From contig PKYI01000033.1 of assembly GCA_003133645.1 (NCBI GenBank), forward strand, positions 1 through 64,000: 64,000 nucleotides of DNA. The letters run 5' to 3'. Positions 45,606-55,037 of this stretch are shown here, piece after piece. The translations under genes were made by a program, and so were the position numbers. Source of the stretch: Acidobacteriota bacterium (GTDB lineage: Bacteria > Acidobacteriota > Thermoanaerobaculia > Thermoanaerobaculales > Thermoanaerobaculaceae). The number at the start of each line of letters is the position of its first letter. Position 1 is the stretch's first letter. The notes beneath the pieces were generated by a model. The model was not told the origin of the DNA and did not search any database. It was given only the letters and a program-made list of their open reading frames with translations.

Positions 45606-47609
45606 ATGAACGAACGTGCTGGCCACGAGGTGTACCGGATCGGTGACCTCACACTCGACGTCGAGGCCCGGCTGTTGATGCGTGCCGGCACGCTGGTGCC
45701 GCTGCCGCCCAAAACGTTCGAGCTTTTCGTCGAACTCGTTCGCCGCGCGCCCGGCGTTGTCCGGCGCCAAGAACTCCTCGACACCGTGTGGGCACACGAG
45801 CTGGTCAACGACGAGGCGCTCACGCAGAGGGTGATGCTGTTGCGGCGCGCACTCGGTGACGATCCCAAGGAGCCGACGTTCATCGCCTCGGCACCCAGGT
45901 GGGGGTACCGGCTGGTGGCCGGGGTCGAACGAATCGAAGCCGCCCCTCCGCGACCCGCCGTTTTGCCGCAACCCGCCGCCCTGCCACGGCGCGAGGAAGG
46001 CTCGGGAAGCAGCGATCGCCTGCGCTCGGTGCTCGCAACCACGCGCGTCCGCTACCGCTGGCTTGTCTGGCTCCTCTCCGGCGCCCTCGCGGCCGCCGTC
46101 ACCGTGCTGGTCGCACCCCTCGTTCTCGAGGGCCATCGGCGCACCATCGACTCGCTCGCGATCGTTCCCTTCCGTGCCGCCGAGGGCGGCGGGGGCGGGA
46201 CCGACTACCTGTGCGACGGCATCCCCGCGACGCTCAACCGGACTCTGAGGTCGGCGCTGCCCGACCTCCGGATCATCGCCGAGAGCGCCATGGCACGTTA
46301 CAAGGACACGCAGGTCGACCCGCAAAGGGTCCGCCGCGACTTCGGCGTCCGCGCCGTGCTCACCGGCACGCTGCTCAGGCGTGGCGACACGCTGGTCATC
46401 GACGCCGTGCTGGCGGATGCCAGGGACGGGACACAGCTCTGGGATGCCCACATCGAGCGCCCCATCGCCGACATCCTCTCGGTTCAGGACGAGATCTCCA
46501 ACGAGATCGTGAAGGGCCTGCGCATCCGGCTCTCCGGGAAGGAGCGCACCCAACTGGCCAGGCGTCCGACGGCGAACGCCGAGGCCTACACCCTCTACCT
46601 CAAGGGCCGGTACTTCTGGGGCAAGCGGAACGACAAGGGGTTCGAGGACGCGATCGCGTGCTTCAAAGCCGCGATCGACCAGGACCCGGCCTATGCCCTC
46701 GCCTACGCCGGACTCGCGGACTGCTACGCCATCGAGAGCACGATCGAGTACGGCGCCGCCCCGGCCAACGAGGCGATGCCCAGGGCACGGGCCCTGGCGA
46801 GGAAAGCGCTCCTGATCGACGCGGACCTCGCGGAGGCGCACGCGTCGCTCGGCCTCGTGCTCTGGTTGTACGACTGGGACAGGGCCGCCGCCGAGCGCGA
46901 GCTGCGCCGCGCCGTCGAGTTGGACCACAACGACGCCGCTGCCTGCCAGTGGCTGGCCGAGTTGCTCGCGGAGCAGGGAAAGACGCAAGCGGCGGACCGG
47001 GAGATCCGGCGCGCCCTCGAGATCGACCCCCTGTCCCTCGTCGCCAACGGCGACCGGGGGTTGTTTTCCTACTACCAGCGCGACTACGAGCAGGCGGTCC
47101 GATCCTACCGTCAGACGCTCGCGATGGACGCGGGCTTCTCCCAGGCGTGGCTCGGCCTCGGCCTCGCGTATGCGCAGCAGGGGGCGCACGCGCAGGCGGT
47201 CGAAGCGCTCCAACGGGTCAACCGCCTCGGCCCGATACCGCCAGCGATGGCCGCGCTCGGCTACGCCTATGGCCTGGCCGGCAACAAGGGTGAAGCCCGA
47301 ACGGTGCTGGACGACCTGCTGGCGCTCGCCAGGCAGCGCTACGTCTCCAGCTTATACGTCGCCGCGGTGTTCATCGGGCTTGGGGATCGTGACAGCGCCT
47401 TCGAGTGGCTCGGCCGCGCCTGCGACGAGCGCGCGAGCATGTTGGGCACCCTGAAGGTCGACCCCGCCTTCGACCCGCTGCGGAGCGACCCCCGCTTCGC
47501 GGCGCTGCTCGCGCGCACCGGCCTCGCCACGCAGGCGCGCCATTTGAATCCAGGTCGGGATCAGCCGCTTGGCCGCGTGAAGGGGTTGCGCACCACGATG
47601 CCGTCGTAG
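45606..47609 (+). CDS. CadC-like winged-helix regulator with TolB/FlgO-like and TPR domains
   Basis: 667-residue membrane-bound transcription regulator. The N-terminal OmpR-type winged helix (residues 8-105; LPPKTFELFVELVRRAPGVVRRQELLDTVW, then APRWGYRLV) binds DNA. A single transmembrane helix follows (about 152-175). Outside the membrane there is a TolB/FlgO-like domain (SLAIVPFRA to RLSGKE; 185-325) and about seven TPR units (335-600) for peptide or protein sensing. The start at 45606 has a 9-nt leader and no strong ribosome-binding site. The phased repeats upstream fit autoregulation. The M16 genes downstream are candidate targets. Confidence 0.88.
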   Translation: MNERAGHEVYRIGDLTLDVEARLLMRAGTLVPLPPKTFELFVELVRRAPGVVRRQELLDTVWAHELVNDEALTQRVMLLRRALGDDPKEPTFIASAPRWGYRLVAGVERIEAAPPRPAVLPQPAALPRREEGSGSSDRLRSVLATTRVRYRWLVWLLSGALAAAVTVLVAPLVLEGHRRTIDSLAIVPFRAAEGGGGGTDYLCDGIPATLNRTLRSALPDLRIIAESAMARYKDTQVDPQRVRRDFGVRAVLTGTLLRRGDTLVIDAVLADARDGTQLWDAHIERPIADILSVQDEISNEIVKGLRIRLSGKERTQLARRPTANAEAYTLYLKGRYFWGKRNDKGFEDAIACFKAAIDQDPAYALAYAGLADCYAIESTIEYGAAPANEAMPRARALARKALLIDADLAEAHASLGLVLWLYDWDRAAAERELRRAVELDHNDAAACQWLAELLAEQGKTQAADREIRRALEIDPLSLVANGDRGLFSYYQRDYEQAVRSYRQTLAMDAGFSQAWLGLGLAYAQQGAHAQAVEALQRVNRLGPIPPAMAALGYAYGLAGNKGEARTVLDDLLALARQRYVSSLYVAAVFIGLGDRDSAFEWLGRACDERASMLGTLKVDPAFDPLRSDPRFAALLARTGLATQARHLNPGRDQPLGRVKGLRTTMPS

Positions 47610-47827
47610 GCGGGTGACTGTGACATAGAGCTCGAGCATGACCTGCGTCGACACCGCGAAGCATCCTTCCTCGAATCCGCGCGCGACAAGGGAGGCGGCG
47701 ACGCGATGCTTTCCCTGCTCGCCGGAGGCCAGTATGAAAAGGTGTATTCTTGAGACTCATCACGTTGCGTAACGTACGGCTTGGCGCCCGGGTCTTCAGG
47801 GCCAGGTCGTGGGAATGGAGGGATCGC

Positions 47828-49354
47828 ATGCCCCAAGCGAAGAGACTCTCACCTGTCGTCATCCTGCTCGCCGCGTTGCTGACCTCAGCGGCGGCCGTGC
47901 GAGCCCAGGGTCTCGGCGACCTCGAGAAGAAGGTCGTCGAGAAGACCCTCCCGAACGGTCTCAAGGTCCTCATCCTGCCGCGGCCCGCGGCGCCGGTCGT
48001 CTCGATGGCGACCTACGCCGACGTCGGCGGCGTGGACGAGAACCAGAACGCCACCGGGCTCGCCCATATCTTCGAGCACATGGCGTTCAAGGGCACCACG
48101 ACCATCGGGACCAAGGACTACGCGAAGGAGAAGGCCGCAATGAAGACGGAGGACGAGGCCTTCGCCGCCCTGCGCGCCGAACGGTTGCGCCGGCCCCGTC
48201 CGGACCCGGACAAGGTCAAGCGACTCGAGGACGCGCTCACCAAAGCCCAGGACGAAGCGCGCGCCTTCGTCGTGCCGAACGAGATGGGCGAGATTATCGA
48301 GCGGGCCGGCGGTCACGGCCTCAACGCCTTCACCAACTTCGACATGACCGTCTACCACTACTCCCTGCCGTCGAACCGGCTCGAGCTTTGGGCCTCGCTG
48401 GAGGCCGACCGCTTCAGCCACCCGGTGCTGCGCGAGTTCTACAAGGAGAAGGACGTGATCATGGAGGAGAAGCGGATGGGCGAGAGCCAGCCCACCGGCC
48501 GCCTGTTCACCGACTTCATGCCGCTCGCCTACACCGCGTCGATGTACCGCGCCGGCGTGATCGGCTACACGAGCGATTTGAAGGCGATCACCCGGGCGGA
48601 GGCCGAGACCTGGTTCGCCAAGTACTACGGCGCAAAGAACCTCACGGCCGTCGTCGTGGGTGACGTCGACCCCGCGACGGCGATGCCCCTGTTCGAGAAG
48701 ACCCTCGGCACCATCCCTTCGGGGCAGAAACCGGGACCGGTGGTGACCCAGGAGCCGGCGCAGCGCGCCGAGAAGCGCCTGATCATGGAAGATCCATCGC
48801 AGCCGTTCCTGCTCGTCGCCTACCACAAGGGTGACATCAACGATCCGGACAGCGCGGTCTACGAGGCGATCAGCGACATTCTCGCCGAGGGGCGCTCCTC
48901 GTGGGTCTACAAGTCGCTGGTGACCGACAAGAAGGTGGCGCTCTACACCGGTGCCTTCACCGAACTCGGCCAGAAGTACCCCGGACTGTTCGTGTTCTTC
49001 GCCATCCCCAACAAGGGCAAGAGCAACGCCGACTGCGAGAACGCGATTTACGAGCAGATTGAGCGGCTCAAGAAAGAGCCCGTGTCGGCCGCGGAGCTGC
49101 AGGCCGTCAAGGCAAAGGAGAAGAAGAAGTTCCTCGCGGCGATCGACTCCAACATGGGTCTCGCCATGCAGCTCGCGTACGCTCAGAACCTGCAGGGCGA
49201 CTGGCGCGAGGCGTTCCGCTGGCTCGACAAGGTCGACAAGGTGACATCAGCCGACATCCAGCGTGTCGCCCGCGCTCTGTTCGTCAGGTCCAACCGCAGC
49301 GTCGCCATGATCGAGACGACCGCCGAGAAGCCGACCGAGCAGGCGGCGAAGTGA
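47828..49354 (+). CDS. Periplasmic M16 zinc peptidase, catalytic subunit
   Basis: 508-residue exported peptidase. The signal peptide ends at AVRAQ (residue 27). The inverted zinc motif HIFEH is at residues 80-84, with the distal Glu in SLEADRF. A charged insert of about 60 residues separates them. The C-terminal M16 half lacks the Arg-Tyr pair (SSWVYKSLV in place of SRLxxxLR) that completes the site, so a partner is needed. That partner is the next gene, 20 bp downstream. The start at 47828 follows GGAGGG. Confidence 0.92.
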   Translation: MPQAKRLSPVVILLAALLTSAAAVRAQGLGDLEKKVVEKTLPNGLKVLILPRPAAPVVSMATYADVGGVDENQNATGLAHIFEHMAFKGTTTIGTKDYAKEKAAMKTEDEAFAALRAERLRRPRPDPDKVKRLEDALTKAQDEARAFVVPNEMGEIIERAGGHGLNAFTNFDMTVYHYSLPSNRLELWASLEADRFSHPVLREFYKEKDVIMEEKRMGESQPTGRLFTDFMPLAYTASMYRAGVIGYTSDLKAITRAEAETWFAKYYGAKNLTAVVVGDVDPATAMPLFEKTLGTIPSGQKPGPVVTQEPAQRAEKRLIMEDPSQPFLLVAYHKGDINDPDSAVYEAISDILAEGRSSWVYKSLVTDKKVALYTGAFTELGQKYPGLFVFFAIPNKGKSNADCENAIYEQIERLKKEPVSAAELQAVKAKEKKKFLAAIDSNMGLAMQLAYAQNLQGDWREAFRWLDKVDKVTSADIQRVARALFVRSNRSVAMIETTAEKPTEQAAK

Positions 49355-49374
49355 GCCGCGGCAAGGAGACTGCC

Positions 49375-51525
49375 ATGAAAACACCACGAATCGCCCTGTC
49401 CCTGGTTGCCCTGCTCGCCTTCCTCGTGCCCGCCGCCGCCTCGTTCGGGCAGGGGGCGAAGGCCGGGAAGCCGCGGGCCATCGACACCATCAAGTACCCC
49501 AAGCTGCACGAGATCAAGATGCCGGCGGTGGTCCGCGAGACGCTGCCGAACGGGATGAAGCTCCTCCTCGTCGAGGACCACGACCTGCCGCAGATCTCGT
49601 TCCGCGCCACGGTGCGCGGTGGCCGGCTCGCCGAGCCCGCCGGGCGGCGCGGTCTTGCCGAGCTGTTCGGTGAGGTGCAACGCACGGGCGGCGCCGGCAC
49701 GATGACCGGCGACCAGGTCGATCAGCTCCTCGACAGCCTCGGCGCCGAGGTCGAAACCAACGTCGGGGAGGCCGCCGGGACCGTGGAAGGCAAGGCCCTG
49801 ACCGAGACCTTCGACAAGGTCCTGCCGGTGTTCGCCGAGATCCTGACGAAACCGGCGTTTGCCCAGGACAAGGTCGACCTCGGCAAGACCCACATGCGCT
49901 CGAACATCTCGCGGCGCAACGACCAGGTCATGGGGATTGCGGTGCGCGAGTTCAGGAAGCTCATCTACGGCGCGGCCTCGCCCTACGCCCGCCAGGTCGA
50001 GTACGACGACGTCGAACGGCTGACCCGCGAGGACCTCGCCGCCTTCCACAAGACCCACTACCGGCCGGACACGACGATCCTCGCCATGTGGGGCGACTTC
50101 GCCGTCGCCGACATGAAGGCCAAACTCGATGCGGCGTTCGCCGGTTTTGTGGCCTCGGGTCCCGCGCCGGCGGTCATCGCCGCCAGCGTCCCGGCGCAAA
50201 CGCCGTCGCTCAACTACATCGAGAAGAAGGACGTCGAGCAGACGTTCATCCTCGCCGGTCAGCTCGGCCTGCGCCTGGATGACCCGGACTACCCGGCCAT
50301 CTGGGTGATGAGCGACATCCTGGGCGGCGGCTTCGCGTCACGGATCTTCGTCAAGGTGCGCACCGAGAAGGGGCTCGCCTACGCCGCCGGGGGCGGCATG
50401 TCCCCCGCAATGGACCACGTCGGGGCGTTCTACTTCTTCACCTCCACCAAGCCGTCGACCACCGCCGAGGCGCTGGCGACGATGCTCGGCGAGATCAAGA
50501 AGATCCGCGAGGCGCCGGTGACCGACACCGAACTTCAGCGCTCCAAGGACGGGTACCTCAACAGCTACGCCTTCGAGTACGACTCGACCGGGAAGATCGT
50601 CAACCGGCTCGCCACGTACGAGTTCTACGGCTACCCGGCGGACTTCAACGTCAAGCTGCGCGACGGCATCGAGAAGGTCAGCCGGGACGACGTGCTGCGC
50701 GTCGCCAGGAAGTACCTGAACCCCGACGCGCTCAGCATCCTTGCCATCGGCCGCAAGGAACAGTTCGACCGGCCGCTCGACACCTTCGGCAAGGTCGCCA
50801 CCCTCGACATCACGATCCCCGAGCCGAAGCCCAAGGAGGCCGTCGCCGAGGCCACGCCCGAGGCCATCGCCAAAGGCCGGGCGTTGCTCGCCAAGGCGGC
50901 CGGCCACGTCGGCGCCGCCGCGCTCGCCGGCGTCAAGGACATCACCTCCGAGGGCACCGCCACCGTGAGCACGCCGATGGGCCAGATGGACCTGAAGGCC
51001 AAGGTGACATTCGTTCTGCCCGACCGATCGGCCAACGAGATGACCACGCCAATGGGCGCGATGGTGCAAGTGCTCGACGGTGACCGCGGATTCGTGAAGA
51101 TGGGGCCGAAGAGCCAGCCCCTGCCGGAGCGCGCCGTGGCCGAGATGAAGCGCGCCCTGTACACCGACTTCGGCTGCTTGCGACTGCTCAAGGAGGGACC
51201 CTCCGGAACGCCCAAAGCGTGGGCCGGCGGGGACGCCGAGTTCGAGGGCAGGAAGGCGGACGACGTCCTGATCGGCGTGGGTGACGGCGTGTTCCATGTC
51301 TACCTCGCGCCGGACACCGGCGAGGTCCTCGGGACCAGGCGCTCGGCGCAGACCGAGGAGGGCGCCGTCGACGTGGTCACCGCCTATTCCAACTACCAGA
51401 TCGTGTCCGGGTTGCGCATCCCGTTCGCGAGCGTCCAGAAGGTGAAGGGCGAGGTGAAGTCCGACGTCAAGCTCACGGCGGTCAAGGTCAATGCCGGGTT
51501 CGCCGAGGCCGTGTTCAAAGAATAG
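49375..51525 (+). CDS. M16 peptidase partner subunit with C-terminal lipoprotein-sensor-like domain
   Basis: 716-residue exported protein. The signal peptide ends near residue 25. The N-terminal M16 half has LAELF where HxxEH should be, so it cannot bind zinc. The second M16 half keeps the Arg-Tyr pair (SRIFVKVRTEKGLAYAAGGG). This complements the upstream catalytic subunit, as in heterodimeric M16 enzymes. The last about 230 residues form an extra domain (GTATVSTPMGQMDLKAKVTF and on) resembling outer-membrane-lipoprotein-sorting folds. A strong terminator follows the stop by 27 bp. Confidence 0.9.
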   Translation: MKTPRIALSLVALLAFLVPAAASFGQGAKAGKPRAIDTIKYPKLHEIKMPAVVRETLPNGMKLLLVEDHDLPQISFRATVRGGRLAEPAGRRGLAELFGEVQRTGGAGTMTGDQVDQLLDSLGAEVETNVGEAAGTVEGKALTETFDKVLPVFAEILTKPAFAQDKVDLGKTHMRSNISRRNDQVMGIAVREFRKLIYGAASPYARQVEYDDVERLTREDLAAFHKTHYRPDTTILAMWGDFAVADMKAKLDAAFAGFVASGPAPAVIAASVPAQTPSLNYIEKKDVEQTFILAGQLGLRLDDPDYPAIWVMSDILGGGFASRIFVKVRTEKGLAYAAGGGMSPAMDHVGAFYFFTSTKPSTTAEALATMLGEIKKIREAPVTDTELQRSKDGYLNSYAFEYDSTGKIVNRLATYEFYGYPADFNVKLRDGIEKVSRDDVLRVARKYLNPDALSILAIGRKEQFDRPLDTFGKVATLDITIPEPKPKEAVAEATPEAIAKGRALLAKAAGHVGAAALAGVKDITSEGTATVSTPMGQMDLKAKVTFVLPDRSANEMTTPMGAMVQVLDGDRGFVKMGPKSQPLPERAVAEMKRALYTDFGCLRLLKEGPSGTPKAWAGGDAEFEGRKADDVLIGVGDGVFHVYLAPDTGEVLGTRRSAQTEEGAVDVVTAYSNYQIVSGLRIPFASVQKVKGEVKSDVKLTAVKVNAGFAEAVFKE

Positions 51526-51551
51526 GCCGCGCCTCAAGAGTAGGGATACGC

Positions 51552-51590
51552 GCAGCGCCGGGTCACGAGGCCCGGCGCTGCTTCCCTTTC
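51552..51590 (+). terminator. Intrinsic terminator after the M16 operon
   Basis: An 11-bp perfect stem GCAGCGCCGGG / CCCGGCGCTGC (51552-51562 with 51571-51581), 8-nt loop, followed by TTCCCTTTCCCC. The stem is unusually strong and the T-run is interrupted. Confidence 0.7.
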
Positions 51591-51651
51591 CCCTGAGCGC
51601 TGCCGTTCCACGCCGGTCTCGTTTCGGCGGGCAGCCTGTGCCTCACCTGCC

Positions 51652-51680
51652 TTGACAGAGCAGAGGGAGGGCTCAATACT
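51652..51680 (+). promoter_or_regulatory. Sigma-70-type promoter with leaderless start
   Basis: Consensus TTGACA (51652-51657), 17-bp spacer, AATACT (51675-51680). Transcription would begin about 51687, next to an ATG at 51688. It drives the small ORF and the cupredoxin-like gene. Confidence 0.65.
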
Positions 51681-51687
51681 CGCGGAA

Positions 51688-51780
51688 ATGCGCAAATCGG
51701 GTGAGCAGTTGCTGAACAAGGCCGGCTTGTGCGACTTGAGCAACGACGAGAGTCCGGAGAAACTCCCTGAAGGGAACTGA
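51688..51780 (+). CDS. Possible leaderless 30-residue peptide
   Basis: ATG at 51688 lies at the predicted transcription start. The frame runs 30 codons to TGA at 51778 and encodes a charged soluble peptide (MRKSGEQLLNKAGLCDLSND then EKLPEGN). There is no homologue I recognise. It could be an upstream peptide controlling the next gene or chance. Confidence 0.3.
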   Translation: MRKSGEQLLNKAGLCDLSNDESPEKLPEGN

Positions 51781-51831
51781 CAAGAACACTGAAGCCGGTC
51801 GAACCAGGCTCGAGCGGGAAAGGAGAAGCGG

Positions 51832-52164
51832 ATGGCCAGCCACAAAGTCACCATCAAGGAGGTCGGCGGAGTCTTCGAGGTGGATATGCGCAAGCTTCAC
51901 ACGAAGGGGGGCAATACGGTCGTCTTCCACAATGACACCGACGACCCTATTGCAATATTCTTCCCGGAGAACGACTTGTTCCTAGGGTTCGCGGAGCAGT
52001 ACAACGTCATTGAAGTTCCGGCAAAGGCGTCATCGATCGCCTACACGGTCCAGGGCGGCCAAAAGGGGAAGAAGGACAACCACTACGCCTACGCCGTGTA
52101 TTGCCATACCACGGGGGAGTTCGCCATCGCAAACTCCAACCCCGTCATCATCATTGACCACTAA
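51832..52164 (+). CDS. Cupredoxin-like small protein of unknown function
   Basis: 110-residue protein without a signal peptide, rich in beta-strand sequence: KVTIKEVGGVFEVDM, NTVVFHNDTDDPIAIFFPE, IEVPAKASSIAYTVQ, YAYAVYCHTTGEFAIANSNPVIIID. The order resembles a cupredoxin-type sandwich and includes a Cys-His pair (YCHTTGEF) where copper ligands often lie. A second His and a Met ligand are not evident, so copper binding is doubtful. Strong GGAAAGGAGAAG site before ATG 51832. Its own promoter and distinct, lower-GC codon mix suggest separate regulation or recent acquisition. Confidence 0.65.
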   Translation: MASHKVTIKEVGGVFEVDMRKLHTKGGNTVVFHNDTDDPIAIFFPENDLFLGFAEQYNVIEVPAKASSIAYTVQGGQKGKKDNHYAYAVYCHTTGEFAIANSNPVIIIDH

Positions 52165-52339
52165 CACGGCGCTTCAACCCGTCCTGCCGGTACCCCGCAG
52201 CCCGGCACCGCCGGGCCGGCGCGCCGTTTCGTGACTCGAGCGGCCGCGCGTAGGATATGGAGACAGAGGGTCACCAAGGCATGGAAATGGCCGAGGATCT
52301 CTTCCAAAGCGGTGCAGCCAGGCGGGTCGAACGGCCGCG

Positions 52340-54973
52340 GTGTGCCGCGTGATCGGCACGACGGTCTCTCACTACCGGGTCCTTGAACGCCTCGGCAGAG
52401 GCGGGATGGGCGTCGTCTACAAGGCCGAGGACACGCGCCTGAAGCGTTTCGTCGCCCTCAAGTTCCTGCCGCCCGAGCTCACCACCCACCCGGTCTCGCG
52501 CGAGCGTTTCATGCACGAGGCCCAGGCCGCGGGCTCGCTCGATCACGCCAATATTTGCACCATCTATGAGATCGACGAGACGACCGACGGCCAGGTCTTC
52601 ATCTGCATGGCGTACGTGGACGGCGAGGCTCTGCGCGCGAGACTCGCGCGCGGACCGCTGACGGTCGAGGAGGCCCTCGCCATCGCCATCCAGGCGGCCG
52701 CCGGGCTTGGCCAGGCGCACCGGCACGGCGTCGTCCACCGCGACATCAAGCCGGGCAACCTGATGCTGACCCGTGACGGCATCGTCAAGATCGTGGACTT
52801 CGGGCTCGCCTCGCTCGCCGGGCACGCACGCTTGACCATGACCGGACAGGTCGTCGGCACGGCGTCGTACATATCGCCGGAGCAGGCCCGCGGCGCCGGG
52901 ACCGACTGCCGGTCCGACTTCTGGTCGCTCGGCGTCGTGATCTACGAGATGCTGTCCGGCCGGCTGCCATTCGGCGGGGACAGCGATGTTGCGACGCTTC
53001 ACGCCGTCGTCTACGACAACGTTCGCCCTCTTGCCGAGCTGAGGCCGGACCTTCCGCCGCAGCTGCTGGCCGCCGTCGCGCGATGCCTCGCGAAGGACCC
53101 AGCGATGCGCTACCAGACCGCGGCGGAGCTCGTCGCGGACCTGGAGAACGTCCAGCGCGGGCTCGGACTGGCAACCGCGCCGACCCTCTGGAACCTGCCG
53201 ACCGACCGGTCCGGCGCACGGCGGTTTCGGCTTCCGGCGTGGCTGCGCCGCGCGCTTCGGCCCGCGGTCGCGGTGCCGGCGGCCGCGGCTCTGATCGTCG
53301 CCGCCCTGCTGGCGGTTACACCCATGGGGCAGAAGGCGATGAGGAACCTGCTCCACATCCAGTTGGTCCCGGACCAGCTTCACATCGCGGTGCTGGAATT
53401 CACGAATGTGGGTGGGGATCCTGACAACCGGGCGTTCTGCGACGGCGTGACCGAGATCCTGTCCAGCACGCTCACCAAGCTCGAAAGCTTCCGCGAAAGG
53501 CTGTGGGTCGTGCCGGCGAGCGAGGTGCGCGCCAGAGAGGTCAAGAGCGCCGGCGAGGCACGCGGCGTCTTCGGTGTGAACCTCGCGGTCACAGGCAGCG
53601 TCCTCCGCGAGGGTGACAAGGTCCAACTCACGGTGAACCTCGTGGACGCCGAGACCCTTCGTCAGATCGACTCCGATGTCATCGAGGCGCCCGAGGCGGA
53701 TCTGCCCGAGCTGCAGGACCGCGTCACGTCGGCCACCCTCCAGATGGTCAAGATGAAACTCGAGCCGGTCGAGAGAAAGGAGATCACGACCGGAGGCACC
53801 AGGGTGCCGAAGGCCTACGACCTCTACGTCCAGGCGCGCGGCACGCTCGAGAACTACCGGGGCGAAAGCGACCCGCAGAAGGCCGCGGCGCTGTTCAAAC
53901 AGGCGATTGCCCTCGACCCCGATTTCGCCCTCGCCTGGGCGGGTCTCGCCCAGACTGATCTGGAGTCCTACCGGGTGAAGAAGGACGCACACCACGTGGA
54001 CGAGGCGGCGACGAGCGCGAAACGCGCCCTCGAGCTGGACGATCGCCTCGGCGAGGTGCACGCCACGCTGGGCAGCCTCTTCGCGACGACCGGGAAGTAC
54101 GAGGATGCGGTGCACGAGTTCAAACGGGCGATCGAGATCCAGCCCAGGAACGCCAGCGCGTTCGCCGGCCTGGCGCAGGCGTACGACCTTCTCAACAATC
54201 CCACCCAGGCCGAGGCGACCTACAAGCAGGCCATCGACCTCAGGCCCGAGTACTGGGTGGGCTACACCGAACTGGGCTGGTTCTACTACCGGCGGGGTCG
54301 ATACGAAGACGCCGAGAAACAGTTTGAGAAGGTCACGGCCCTCGTCCCCCAGAACGCCTGGGCGTACAACAACCTCGGGACCGTGTCCCTGGTCCGTGGG
54401 CAGGATGCCCAGGCGCGCGAGATGCTCGAGCGATCTGTGGCCATCAGACCCGTCTACGGGGCCGTTTCCAACCTGGGGACGCTGTACTTCAAGGAAGGCA
54501 AACTGCGGGACGCTGCGACGATGTACGAGAAGGCGCTCGTGATCAGGGGCACCGACTTCCGGCTCTGGGGCAACCTGGGGACCGCGTACTACTTCTCGGA
54601 CCAGAAAGCCAAGGCCAAGGAGGCGTACACGCGGGCCGTCGAGGTGGCCGAGCAGCAGCGCGCGGTGAACCCGCGCGACAGCAGCTTGCTGATCGACCTC
54701 GGTGGCTATTACGGCATGCTGGGCGAACGCGCAAAAGGGCTTGCGGTGCTTGAGCTCGTCCTCAAGACGCCACCCACCGACGCCGACTCGATGGCGGCGA
54801 TCGGCGAGTCTTTCGAGGACCTCGGAGAACGCGACAGGGCCGTCGAGTGGATCGAAAAGGCGCTCAAGGCCGGGTTCTCCACGGCCACGCTCGAGGAGGG
54901 GCCGGCGTTGCGCGGCCTCCGCAGCGACCCGCGGTTCAAGAAGCTAATCGAGCAGGGCTCGAAGCCGCGCTGA
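52340..54973 (+). CDS. Membrane Ser/Thr protein kinase with TolB-like and TPR domains
   Basis: 877-residue receptor-like kinase. The kinase domain (about 10-275) has GRGGMG, VALKFL, HRDIKPGN, VDFGLAS and ASYISPEQARG, all standard active residues. One transmembrane helix lies at about 308-330. Outside are a FlgO/TolB-like domain (340-480) and at least nine TPR units (490-870). The GTG at 52340 opens the conserved frame without a ribosome-binding site. A 23-codon frame from ATG 52281 ends in TGA overlapping a GTG at 52349, which could couple translation. It likely senses a peptide or protein outside the cell membrane. It shares layout with the wHTH-TPR gene at 45606. Confidence 0.9.
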   Translation: MCRVIGTTVSHYRVLERLGRGGMGVVYKAEDTRLKRFVALKFLPPELTTHPVSRERFMHEAQAAGSLDHANICTIYEIDETTDGQVFICMAYVDGEALRARLARGPLTVEEALAIAIQAAAGLGQAHRHGVVHRDIKPGNLMLTRDGIVKIVDFGLASLAGHARLTMTGQVVGTASYISPEQARGAGTDCRSDFWSLGVVIYEMLSGRLPFGGDSDVATLHAVVYDNVRPLAELRPDLPPQLLAAVARCLAKDPAMRYQTAAELVADLENVQRGLGLATAPTLWNLPTDRSGARRFRLPAWLRRALRPAVAVPAAAALIVAALLAVTPMGQKAMRNLLHIQLVPDQLHIAVLEFTNVGGDPDNRAFCDGVTEILSSTLTKLESFRERLWVVPASEVRAREVKSAGEARGVFGVNLAVTGSVLREGDKVQLTVNLVDAETLRQIDSDVIEAPEADLPELQDRVTSATLQMVKMKLEPVERKEITTGGTRVPKAYDLYVQARGTLENYRGESDPQKAAALFKQAIALDPDFALAWAGLAQTDLESYRVKKDAHHVDEAATSAKRALELDDRLGEVHATLGSLFATTGKYEDAVHEFKRAIEIQPRNASAFAGLAQAYDLLNNPTQAEATYKQAIDLRPEYWVGYTELGWFYYRRGRYEDAEKQFEKVTALVPQNAWAYNNLGTVSLVRGQDAQAREMLERSVAIRPVYGAVSNLGTLYFKEGKLRDAATMYEKALVIRGTDFRLWGNLGTAYYFSDQKAKAKEAYTRAVEVAEQQRAVNPRDSSLLIDLGGYYGMLGERAKGLAVLELVLKTPPTDADSMAAIGESFEDLGERDRAVEWIEKALKAGFSTATLEEGPALRGLRSDPRFKKLIEQGSKPR

Positions 54974-55037
54974 TCCCCGCCGAGGCGGGCCCCATCAGAC
55001 CTCATACCAATTTGCCATCTGTCGTAGAGCAATGCTT

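Noticed and set aside
47625..47751. Open tail ending AMLSLLAGGQYEKVYS before the M16 gene
   Set aside because: No start codon and no recognisable domain; too short to call a relic.
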